Below, piece by piece: positions 27,573 to 35,733 of a stretch of 35,733 bases of DNA. Source of the DNA: an uncultured Burkholderiales bacterium (GTDB lineage: Bacteria > Pseudomonadota > Gammaproteobacteria > Burkholderiales > Burkholderiaceae_C); assembly GCA_903856995.1 (NCBI GenBank), contig CAIODK010000165.1, forward strand, positions 1-35,733, given 5' to 3'. The translations under genes were made by a program, and so were the position numbers. How positions within the stretch are numbered: position 1 is the first letter of the stretch; each line of letters begins with the position of its first letter. Below the pieces are notes generated by a model. The model was not told where the DNA came from and did not search any database. It was given only the letters and a program-made list of their open reading frames with translations.

Positions 27573-28793
27573 TTAGTGCGCAGCCCACTGGATGGTGCTG
27601 ATGTCAATGCCTTCTTTGTACATGTCCCATAGAGGGCTGAGTTCACGCAGTTTGGCGACGTTGAGACGAATGGTTTCAATGGCGTAGTCAATTTCTTCTT
27701 CGGTCGAAAAACGACCGGTGGTCATGCGCAAGCTGCTGTGAGCCAACTCATCACTGCGGCCCAGGGCACGCAACACATAACTCGGCTCCAAGCTGGCCGA
27801 GGTACAGGCAGAACCCGACGAGACGGCCAAGCCCTTGATACCCATGATGAGCGACTCGCCTTCCACGTAGTTGAAGCTGATGTTCAAGTTGTGTGGCACG
27901 CGGTGCTCTAGATTGCCATTGATGAAGACTTGCTCCATATCGGTCAAGCCGTCGAGCAAACGCTTTTGCAAAGCGGTCGCTTTTGCAATGTCTTGCGCCA
28001 TTTCAAGTTTGGCCAAGCGAAATGCCTCACCCATGCCCACGCATTGGTGCGTAGGCAAGGTCCCGCTGCGCATACCGCGCTCGTGGCCACCACCATGCAT
28101 TTGCGCTTCCAAGCGCACGCGGGGTTTGCGGCGCACATACAAAGCGCCAATGCCTTTGGGGCCATAAGTTTTGTGCGAAGCCAAGCTCATCAAGTCGACC
28201 GGCAAGGTCGCCAAGTCAATCTCAACTTTTCCGGTGGCTTGTGCGGCATCGACGTGAAAAATGATGCCTTTTTCACGGCACATCGCGCCAATGCCAGCGA
28301 TGTCTTGAATCACACCGATTTCGTTGTTCACGAACATCACGCTAATGAGGATGGTGTCTGGGCGAATGGCAGCTTTGAGCGCGTCCATGCTCAACATGCC
28401 GTCTTCTTGCACGTCGAGGTAAGTCACCTCAAAACCCTGGCGCTCCAGCTCACGCATGGTGTCGAGCACGGCTTTGTGCTCGGTCTTGACGGTGATCAGG
28501 TGCTTACCTTTGGACTTGTAGAACTGCGCTGCGCCTTTGATAGCGAGGTTGTTGGACTCTGTCGCACCCGAGGTCCACACGATTTCACGAGGATCAGCGC
28601 CGATCAATGCCGCCACATCTTCACGGGCTTTTTCTACAGCGGCTTCTGCTTCCCAGCCCCAAGCATGGCTGCGTGAGGCGGGGTTGCCAAAATGCTCGCG
28701 TAGCCAAGGAATCATGGCATCCACAACGCGTGGGTCACACGGGTTTGTAGCGCCGTAGTCGAGATAAATGGGGAAATGGGGTGTCATGTCCAT
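27573..28793 (-). CDS. iscS: Cysteine desulfurase IscS
   Basis: 406 aa; [66 protein letters not shown]. Confidence 0.97.
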   Translation of the reverse strand: MDMTPHFPIYLDYGATNPCDPRVVDAMIPWLREHFGNPASRSHAWGWEAEAAVEKAREDVAALIGADPREIVWTSGATESNNLAIKGAAQFYKSKGKHLITVKTEHKAVLDTMRELERQGFEVTYLDVQEDGMLSMDALKAAIRPDTILISVMFVNNEIGVIQDIAGIGAMCREKGIIFHVDAAQATGKVEIDLATLPVDLMSLASHKTYGPKGIGALYVRRKPRVRLEAQMHGGGHERGMRSGTLPTHQCVGMGEAFRLAKLEMAQDIAKATALQKRLLDGLTDMEQVFINGNLEHRVPHNLNISFNYVEGESLIMGIKGLAVSSGSACTSASLEPSYVLRALGRSDELAHSSLRMTTGRFSTEEEIDYAIETIRLNVAKLRELSPLWDMYKEGIDISTIQWAAH

Positions 28794-28828
28794 GATGCGT
28801 TCAATCGAGAGGTAAAAAAGAGGGAGGC

Positions 28829-29365
28829 TTAGTTCTTTGCGAACGCGTTGCCAAGGGCAAACACGGAATTGGGGGCGTTCACCCGGATAGGTTTAACCAA
28901 GGGCATGGGTGAAATCGCGCGGCGAATTGCGGGCTTGTTTTCAATTTCCACACCTTTGGCGAGTTGGTCGTCGACCAACTTTTGCAAGGTCACCGAGTCC
29001 AAGAACTCAACCATGCGCTGGTTGAGCGAGGCCCACAGCTCGTGCGTCATGCAACGACCGCTTTCGCCCAAACAATTTTCTTTACCACCGCAGTGGGTGG
29101 CATCAATGGGCTCGTCCACGGACACGATGATATCGGCCACGGTGATGTCCGAAGCTTTGCGCCCCAGTGAATAACCGCCGCCGGGGCCACGGGTAGACTC
29201 CACCAACGCGTGGCGGCGCAACTTACCAAACAGTTGCTCAAGGTAAGACAAAGAGATTTGTTGGCGCTGGCTGATGGCAGCCAAAGTAACGGGACCGCTG
29301 TTTTGGCGCAAGGCCAAATCAATCATGGCGGTGACCGCAAAACGACCTTTGGTGGTGAGACGCAT
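28829..29365 (-). CDS. iscR: Fe-S cluster regulator IscR (Rrf2 family)
   Basis: 178 aa; [69 protein letters not shown]; Cys triad [17 protein letters not shown]. Confidence 0.97.
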   Translation of the reverse strand: MRLTTKGRFAVTAMIDLALRQNSGPVTLAAISQRQQISLSYLEQLFGKLRRHALVESTRGPGGGYSLGRKASDITVADIIVSVDEPIDATHCGGKENCLGESGRCMTHELWASLNQRMVEFLDSVTLQKLVDDQLAKGVEIENKPAIRRAISPMPLVKPIRVNAPNSVFALGNAFAKN

Positions 29366-29390
29366 GGCAAGCTCCTTTCAAGGGCTGGGC

Positions 29391-29415
29391 TTTGTCGACT
29401 AATTAGGTCAAGTAT
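29391..29415 (-). promoter_or_regulatory. Candidate type-1 IscR binding site / iscR promoter
   Basis: Minus strand ATACTTGACCTAATTAGTCGACAAA resembles the type-1 IscR consensus (ATASYYGACTRWWWYAGTCRRSTAT); TATACT -10-like box overlaps. Confidence 0.65.
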
Positions 29416-29467
29416 AGCTTAATCCCAACTTATTTGCTCGGGTACTCGGTCGCAAACCCCTTCTGAC

Positions 29468-31579
29468 TTAGGGCTTTTGAGCGAGTATGGCCACGTTGTC
29501 ATGCCCTGCCCCACCAAAGGCTTGCTCGCGCAAGGTGGCGAGTTGGTCGCGTACGCGGGCGGCATTTTCGAACTCGAGATTGCGGGCGTGTTCCATCATG
29601 AGTTTTTCAAGGCGTTTGATTTCTTTGGCCACGTCGCGCTCACTCATATCCTCGATTCTGGCCTTTTGCAGCTCACGGGCTTGGGCCTCCTTGCCAGCCT
29701 TCTCGCTGTAGACGCCATCAATCAAATCTCGAATCTTCTTGACCACACCTCGCGGCGTGATGCCATGCGCTTCGTTGTGCGCGATCTGCTTAATGCGACG
29801 ACGCTCGGTTTCACCAATCGCCTTCTTCATCGACTCGGTCATGCGGTCGGCGTACAAAATGGCTTTGCCACTCAGGTTACGCGCCGCTCGGCCAATGGTT
29901 TGAATCAAGCTGCGCTCAGAGCGCAAGAAGCCCTCTTTGTCAGCATCCAGAATCGCCACCAACGACACCTCGGGCAAGTCGATGCCTTCGCGCAGCAAGT
30001 TGATGCCCACCAGCACGTCAAATGCGCCTAAACGCAAGTCGCGCAAGATCTCCACACGCTCAACGGTGTCCACGTCGCTGTGGATGTAACGCACTTTCAC
30101 GCCGTTGTCAGTGAGGTAGTCGGTCAGCTGCTCTGCCATGCGTTTGGTGAGGGTGGTGATGAGCACGCGTTCGTTCAGCGTCACTCGGATACGGATTTCT
30201 TGCAGCACATCGTCCACTTGGTGCGTGGCGGGACGCACCTCCACCAGTGGATCGACCAAACCGGTCGGGCGCACCAACTGTTCGACCACGCGACCGGCAT
30301 GGGTCTTTTCGTAGTCGGCTGGCGTGGCAGAAACAAACACCACTTGACGCATGCGCTTTTCAAACTCATCCAGCTTGAGCGGTCGGTTGTCCAACGCGCT
30401 GGGCAAGCGGAAGCCATATTCCACCAAAGTGGTTTTGCGCGCACGGTCACCGTTGTACATGCCGCCTAGCTGGCCAACCATCACGTGACTCTCGTCCAAG
30501 AACATGATCGAGTCCTTGGGCATGTAGTCGGTCAATGTGCTGGGGGGTGCGCCGGGCGCTGCGCCTGACAAATGGCGGGTGTAGTTCTCAATGCCTTTGC
30601 AATGACCTACTTCACTGAGCATCTCCAAGTCAAAGCGGGTTCGCTGTTCTAGGCGCTGGGCTTCGACCAGTTTATTCATGCCCACCAGTTCTTTCAAACG
30701 TTCAGCCAGCTCCACCTTGATGGTTTCCACGGCGGCCAACACGCGGTCGCGTGGCGTGACGTAATGACTGGAAGGGTAGATGGTGAAACGGGGAATCTTT
30801 TGGCGAATTCGGCCTGTGAGCGGATCAAACAGCTGCAGGCTTTCGATTTCGTCATCGAACAGCTCAATGCGAATCGCCAATTCCGAGTGTTCAGCGGGGA
30901 ACACATCGATCGTGTCACCACGCACGCGGAATTTACCGCGTGAGAAGTCTTGGTCGTTGCGCTCGTACTGCATGCGCACCAGCTGGGCGATCGCATCGCG
31001 CTGCCCCATTTTGTCGCCCGCCCGCAGCGTCATGATCATCTGGTGGTAGCTCTCGGGCTCACCAATGCCGTAGATGGCCGAGACTGAGGCCACCACAATC
31101 ACATCGCGACGCTCCAAGATGCTTTTGGTGCAGCTCAAACGCATTTGTTCAATGTGCTCGTTGATGGCACTGTCTTTCTCAATGAACAAGTCACGTTGCG
31201 GCACATAGGCCTCGGGCTGGTAGTAGTCGTAGTAACTCACGAAGTACTCCACCGCGTTATTGGGGAAAAACTCGCGGAACTCGCTGTACAACTGCGCAGC
31301 CAAGGTTTTGTTGGGCGCAAAAATGATGGCCGGACGCCCCAACTGGGCAATCACGTTGGCCATGGTGAAGGTTTTACCCGAGCCCGTGACACCCAAAAGG
31401 GTTTGAAACACCTCGCCGTCATTCACCCCCTCCACCAACTGGGCAATGGCCGTGGGCTGGTCGCCCGCAGGCGGATAGGGCTGAAACAGTTCAAACGGTG
31501 AGCCGGGGTAGCGGACCATCGTGCCCTCGGCAGCAGCCACTGGCGTTACGTCAGAAAGTGTTTCGATAGATGCGGGCAT
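29468..31579 (-). CDS. uvrB: Excinuclease ABC subunit B
   Basis: 703 aa; [68 protein letters not shown]-terminal UVR motif. Confidence 0.98.
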   Translation of the reverse strand: MPASIETLSDVTPVAAAEGTMVRYPGSPFELFQPYPPAGDQPTAIAQLVEGVNDGEVFQTLLGVTGSGKTFTMANVIAQLGRPAIIFAPNKTLAAQLYSEFREFFPNNAVEYFVSYYDYYQPEAYVPQRDLFIEKDSAINEHIEQMRLSCTKSILERRDVIVVASVSAIYGIGEPESYHQMIMTLRAGDKMGQRDAIAQLVRMQYERNDQDFSRGKFRVRGDTIDVFPAEHSELAIRIELFDDEIESLQLFDPLTGRIRQKIPRFTIYPSSHYVTPRDRVLAAVETIKVELAERLKELVGMNKLVEAQRLEQRTRFDLEMLSEVGHCKGIENYTRHLSGAAPGAPPSTLTDYMPKDSIMFLDESHVMVGQLGGMYNGDRARKTTLVEYGFRLPSALDNRPLKLDEFEKRMRQVVFVSATPADYEKTHAGRVVEQLVRPTGLVDPLVEVRPATHQVDDVLQEIRIRVTLNERVLITTLTKRMAEQLTDYLTDNGVKVRYIHSDVDTVERVEILRDLRLGAFDVLVGINLLREGIDLPEVSLVAILDADKEGFLRSERSLIQTIGRAARNLSGKAILYADRMTESMKKAIGETERRRIKQIAHNEAHGITPRGVVKKIRDLIDGVYSEKAGKEAQARELQKARIEDMSERDVAKEIKRLEKLMMEHARNLEFENAARVRDQLATLREQAFGGAGHDNVAILAQKP

Positions 31580-31729
31580 GGTGTGTAAAAGCTGGATGGC
31601 TCGAAAAAAACGTGCGGTTCTAAAAACCCTGCGGGTTGACCCTTAAAATTCAGGCCGAACGTGCAAGCCTACCGCAGACTGCGCGTGTTTACCTCCCCTC
31701 CTCTCTTTATCCGTGATCAAGGACTGACG

Positions 31730-32926
31730 ATGTCAATGTTTACCGCTGTCGAAATGGCACCCCGCGACCCCATCTTGGGCCTCAACGAGCAATACAACGC
31801 CGACACCAACCCTCATAAAGTTAACCTTGGCGTAGGCGTGTACTTCGACGACAACGGCAAACTGCCATTACTGCAATGCGTCCAAGCTGCAGAAGCAACC
31901 ATGATGGCAACCCCCTCTCCACGCGGCTACTTGCCCATCGACGGGATTGCCGCCTATGACGCTGCCGTCAAAGGCTTGGTGTTTGGCTCTGACTCTGAAG
32001 CCGTCACCTCTGGCCGCGTCGCCACGGTGCAAGGCATTGGCGGCACAGGCGGTTTGAAAATCGGTGCTGACTTTTTGAAGCGTTTGAACCCCAACGCGAC
32101 CGTGTTGATTTCTGATCCCAGTTGGGAAAACCACCGCGCCTTGTTCACCAACGCAGGGTTCACGGTCGACACCTACGCTTACTACGACGCTGAAAAACGC
32201 GGCGTCAACTTTGAAGCCATGCTGGCCTCATTGAATGCCGCTGTGGCTGGCACGGTGGTGGTGTTGCACGCCTGCTGCCACAACCCAACCGGCTACGACA
32301 TCACGGCAGCCCAATGGGACCAAGTGGTGGCTGTGGTCAAAGCCCAAAACCTTACCGCCTTCCTAGACATGGCTTACCAAGGCTTTGGCCACGGCATTGC
32401 CGAAGACGGCGCTGTGATTCAAAAATTCGTCGCTGCTGGCCTGTGCTTCTTTGTATCCACCTCATTCTCCAAGAGCTTCAGCTTGTACGGTGAACGCGTG
32501 GGTGCTTTGAGCGTGTTGTGCGCCGACAAAGAGGAATGCAGCCGCGTGCTCTCACAACTCAAAATCGTGATCCGCACCAACTACTCCAACCCGCCGATCC
32601 ACGGCGGCGCTGTGGTGGCGGCGGTGTTGAACAACCCAGAGCTGCGCGCTTTGTGGGAAAAAGAATTGGGCGAAATGCGCGTGCGCATCAAAGCCATGCG
32701 TCAAAAGCTGGTCGACGGCCTCAAAGCCGCTGGCGTCAAGCAGGACATGAGCTTCATCACCACCCAAATCGGCATGTTCAGCTACTCAGGCCTCTCCAAA
32801 GACCAAATGGTGCGCCTGCGCTCTGAGTTCGGCGTCTACGGCACCGACACAGGCCGCATGTGCGTCGCTGCATTGAACAGCAAAAACATCGATTACGTTT
32901 GCCAGGCCATTGCCAAGGTGATGTAA
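31730..32926 (+). CDS. Aromatic/aspartate amino acid aminotransferase (class I, TyrB/AspC type)
   Basis: 398 aa from ATG 31730; MSMFTAVEMAPRDPILGLNEQYNADTNPHKVNLGVGVYFDDNGKLPLLQCV, HACCHNPTGYDIT, STSFSKSFSLYGERVGAL (PLP Lys). Confidence 0.96.
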   Translation: MSMFTAVEMAPRDPILGLNEQYNADTNPHKVNLGVGVYFDDNGKLPLLQCVQAAEATMMATPSPRGYLPIDGIAAYDAAVKGLVFGSDSEAVTSGRVATVQGIGGTGGLKIGADFLKRLNPNATVLISDPSWENHRALFTNAGFTVDTYAYYDAEKRGVNFEAMLASLNAAVAGTVVVLHACCHNPTGYDITAAQWDQVVAVVKAQNLTAFLDMAYQGFGHGIAEDGAVIQKFVAAGLCFFVSTSFSKSFSLYGERVGALSVLCADKEECSRVLSQLKIVIRTNYSNPPIHGGAVVAAVLNNPELRALWEKELGEMRVRIKAMRQKLVDGLKAAGVKQDMSFITTQIGMFSYSGLSKDQMVRLRSEFGVYGTDTGRMCVAALNSKNIDYVCQAIAKVM

Positions 32927-32941
32927 CGAAAGGGGCGCTGC

Positions 32942-33766
32942 TCACCCCCAAACGACCGAGCGCATGGCGATAGACGCTAGCTGATACCCCTCGTTGAAAA
33001 ACTCAACAGGTTCTCCTGCCTCTGCCGCGCCTGCGGCGTAGAGCAAAGGCAGAAAGTGGTCATAGCTGGGATGCGACATCTTCGCTGCCTCGCCTTGGGC
33101 TTGAAAATCCACCAAGGCCTCTAAATGGCCCGATGTGATTTGCTGAGCCACCCATTGATCAAACTCAATCGCCCAGTCATACGCTTGGTTGTCAGCGGCA
33201 GAGCGGTTCATGGTGCGCAGGTTGTGCACGGTGTTGCCACTGGTCACGATGAGCACACCCTGTTCGCGCAAAGAACGTAGTTGTTGGCCCAAGGCATAGT
33301 GTTCCGCTGGGGGTCGGTGGTAGTCGATGCTCAGCTGCACCACCGGAATATCAGCAGAAGGAAACATGGGCTTGAGCACGCCCCATGCGCCGTGGTCTAA
33401 ACCCCACTCTTTCAAATCAACACCAACAGCTTGACCGTTGTGCGGCTGACGCAATTGCTGTGCAGTTTGCGTGGCCCACTCAGACGCGCCGGCTGCAGGG
33501 TATTGCTGGTCGAACAGTTCTTGCGGAAAACCGCCAAAGTCGTGAATGGTTTTGGGCTTGTCCATGCCCGTCACCCACCAGCCGCCTTGGGTCATCCAAT
33601 GGGCAGAAATACACAAAATCAGCTTGGGCTTAGGCCAACGCACACCAAACTGCCCCCCCAAATCCTGCCATGCACGGCGGTAAGGGTTGTCTTCGATGAC
33701 GTTCATGGGGCTGCCGTGACCAATAAACAAAACAGGCATGCGTGTAATAGTTATGTATGAATTCAT
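32942..33766 (-). CDS. ygiD: 4,5-DOPA dioxygenase extradiol-like protein (LigB superfamily)
   Basis: MPVLFIGHGSPMNVIEDNPYRRAWQDLG, CISAHWMTQGGWWVTGMDKPKTIHDFGGFPQELF, VTSGNTVHNLR, YDHFLPLLYAAGA. Start may be the internal ATG at 33736. Confidence 0.93.
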   Translation of the reverse strand: MNSYITITRMPVLFIGHGSPMNVIEDNPYRRAWQDLGGQFGVRWPKPKLILCISAHWMTQGGWWVTGMDKPKTIHDFGGFPQELFDQQYPAAGASEWATQTAQQLRQPHNGQAVGVDLKEWGLDHGAWGVLKPMFPSADIPVVQLSIDYHRPPAEHYALGQQLRSLREQGVLIVTSGNTVHNLRTMNRSAADNQAYDWAIEFDQWVAQQITSGHLEALVDFQAQGEAAKMSHPSYDHFLPLLYAAGAAEAGEPVEFFNEGYQLASIAMRSVVWG

Positions 33767-33871
33767 GATTAAAGTTCGTCAACGCTTGGTTTTAAGTAGT
33801 TTGGGGGACAGACTCCATTTTCAACCAAGTAACAGCTGCTATATTGCACTGCAACATTACTGAGACAACAC

Positions 33872-35311
33872 ATGCTTTATCAAATCTTCGAAACGCAACG
33901 TAGCCTCATGGAGCCGTTCGCAGACTTTGCGCAGGCAGCGTCCAAACTTTACGGACAAAACAACAGCCCAATGGGCCAAAATGCCATGACACAGCGCGTG
34001 TCTGCCGGCTACGACCTGCTCTACCGCTTGGGTAAAGACTACGAAAAACCTCAATTCGGCATTAAATCCGTCGAAGTAGAAGGCGTCGAAGTGGCCATCC
34101 ACGAGCGCATCGAAATTGACAAACCATTTTGTGAATTACGCCGTTTCAAACGCTTCACTGATGACGCGCAAACACTGACCAAACTCAAAGCCCAACCCGT
34201 GGTGCTGATCGTGGCCCCCTTGTCTGGCCACTACGCCACCTTGCTGCGCGACACAGTCAAAACCATGCTCAAAGACCACAAGGTCTACATCACCGATTGG
34301 AAAAATGCACGCTTGGTCCCATTGAGCGAAGGTGGATTCCACCTCGACGACTATGTGAACTATGTGCAAGACTTCGTCCGTGACTTGCAATCCAAGTACG
34401 GCAACTGCCACGTCATGAGCGTGTGTCAACCCACTGTGCCGGTTCTGGCTGCCGTGTCATTGATGGCAAGCCGAGGTGAAAAAACCCCACTCACTATGAC
34501 CATGATGGGCGGTCCCATTGACGCCACCAAGTCCCCCACTTCCGTGAATAACTTGGCAACCAACAAGAGCCACAGCTGGTTTGAGAACAACGTGATCTAC
34601 CGCGTGCCAGACAGTTTCCCAGGCGCTGGCCGTCGCGTCTATCCAGGCTTCTTGCAGCACACCGGTTTCGTTGCCATGAACCCCGATCGCCATTTGAAGA
34701 GCCATTACGACTACTTCAAAGACCTGATCAAGGGCGACAACTCAAGCATCGACTCGCACCGCGATTTCTATGATGAGTACAACGCTGTGCTCGACATGGA
34801 TGCTGATTACTACTTGGAAACCATCAACACCGTCTTCCAAGACTTCAAATTGGTACGCGGCACATGGGAAATCAAAAACCCACAAGGCAAGCTCGAACTG
34901 GTTCGCCCACAAGACATTCGCACCACAGCCTTGCTGACGGTCGAAGGTGAGTTAGATGACATCTCTGGCTCCGGCCAAACCGAAGCAGCACACAAACTGT
35001 GCAGCGGCATCGTGCGCCAAGAACACCACCACCTCGAAGCCAAAGGCGCAGGCCACTACGGCATTTTCAGTGGCCGTCGTTGGCGCGATGTGGTGTACCC
35101 ACACGTGAAGAGCTTCATCTTGGAGCATAACAAGGGTTCCATCAAATCCGCTGTTGTGAAACCCAAAGTTGTGGCAAAAACGATTGTGCCAGTGCCCAAA
35201 AAAGCTGCCCCGGTGGTGAAAGCTCAGATCCCTGTGGTGGCTACCGTTGCGGCAACGAAAAAACCAGTGGCAAAACCTGCTGCTAAAAAAGTCGCTGCTA
35301 CTAAAAAGTGA
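33872..35311 (+). CDS. phaZ: Intracellular polyhydroxyalkanoate depolymerase with Lys/Ala/Pro-rich C-terminal tail
   Basis: 479 aa; [50 protein letters not shown] (lipase-box-like Cys), tail [17 protein letters not shown]. Confidence 0.94.
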   Translation: MLYQIFETQRSLMEPFADFAQAASKLYGQNNSPMGQNAMTQRVSAGYDLLYRLGKDYEKPQFGIKSVEVEGVEVAIHERIEIDKPFCELRRFKRFTDDAQTLTKLKAQPVVLIVAPLSGHYATLLRDTVKTMLKDHKVYITDWKNARLVPLSEGGFHLDDYVNYVQDFVRDLQSKYGNCHVMSVCQPTVPVLAAVSLMASRGEKTPLTMTMMGGPIDATKSPTSVNNLATNKSHSWFENNVIYRVPDSFPGAGRRVYPGFLQHTGFVAMNPDRHLKSHYDYFKDLIKGDNSSIDSHRDFYDEYNAVLDMDADYYLETINTVFQDFKLVRGTWEIKNPQGKLELVRPQDIRTTALLTVEGELDDISGSGQTEAAHKLCSGIVRQEHHHLEAKGAGHYGIFSGRRWRDVVYPHVKSFILEHNKGSIKSAVVKPKVVAKTIVPVPKKAAPVVKAQIPVVATVAATKKPVAKPAAKKVAATKK

Positions 35312-35733
35312 TTTCGGTCGAGCAAATCAACCTCGCCCTGCCGCAAACGCAATGCACGCGTTGCGGCTATCCTGACTGTCAGCGCTACGCCGAGGCCATT
35401 GGCCAAGGCGAGGCTGACATCAATCAGTGCCCACCAGGAGGCACTGAAGGCGTTGAACGACTGGCTGCACTCACCGGCAAGCCAGCCCTCCCCTTGAACC
35501 CAGACAACGGCATTGAAGGCCCACGCACCATTGCCCTGATTGATGAGGCCTGGTGTATTGGTTGCACGCTGTGCATCGCGGCATGCCCGACCGATGCCAT
35601 CGTGGGCGCAAATAAGCGCATGCACACCGTGATAGAGGACTATTGCACGGGCTGCGAACTGTGCATCCCCGCTTGCCCCGTCGATTGCATTGACCTAGAG
35701 CCCGTGGATGTGAACTTGAGTGGCTGGGCCTCA
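35308..35733 (+). CDS. rsxB: RnfB/RsxB-type electron transport ferredoxin, 3'-truncated by window end (missing from ORF track)
   Basis: GTG start overlapping the pha[48 protein letters not shown]..., two CxxCxxxCP motifs ([32 protein letters not shown]). Confidence 0.88.
   Translation, partial: MISVEQINLALPQTQCTRCGYPDCQRYAEAIGQGEADINQCPPGGTEGVERLAALTGKPALPLNPDNGIEGPRTIALIDEAWCIGCTLCIAACPTDAIVGANKRMHTVIEDYCTGCELCIPACPVDCIDLEPVDVNLSGWAS

Noticed and set aside
24399-29365. isc operon as an unusual system
   Set aside because: Standard iscRSUA-hscBA-fdx order with all expected motifs; absence of iscX is not notable on its own.
32942-33766. Second protocatechuate/catechol ring-cleavage enzyme
   Set aside because: Belongs to the LigB superfamily but sequence fits YgiD/DODA; far from the pmd operon and linked to housekeeping genes.

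Overview
A 35.7-kb betaproteobacterial chromosome segment (Comamonadaceae-like by protein content and operon style; inference, not searched). From left to right: (i) 1-9.97 kb: a branched-chain-type ABC uptake operon (LivM start, LivH, LivK-like SBP), two IclR regulators, a xylose-isomerase-like TIM-barrel protein, two paralogous KstD/fumarate-reductase-like flavoproteins (one read through into a tandem NIPSNAP protein) and a shikimate-dehydrogenase-like protein. (ii) 10.06-18.85 kb: a protocatechuate 4,5-cleavage (pmd/lig) operon on the minus strand with a divergent LysR regulator. It has an unusual first gene (a leaderless ModA-like protein where a GalD/LigU/PmdU tautomerase might be expected), an orphan Bug/TctC receptor and an EamA transporter. 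(iii) 18.85-19.74 kb: a TPR protein. (iv) 19.94-23.31 kb: a small AT-richer islet (GntR, PdxA-like, Bug/TctC) bounded by a 54-bp direct repeat that is the 3' half of tRNA-Val(CAC), consistent with tRNA-targeted integration, with no recombinase left. (v) 23.3-35.7 kb: housekeeping genes: dnaQ, the complete isc operon (iscRSUA-hscBA-fdx), uvrB, an aromatic/aspartate aminotransferase, a ygiD-like dioxygenase, an intracellular PHA depolymerase with a histone-H1-like tail, and a truncated rnfB/rsxB. All calls are by eye from the sequence and translations; no database search was run.
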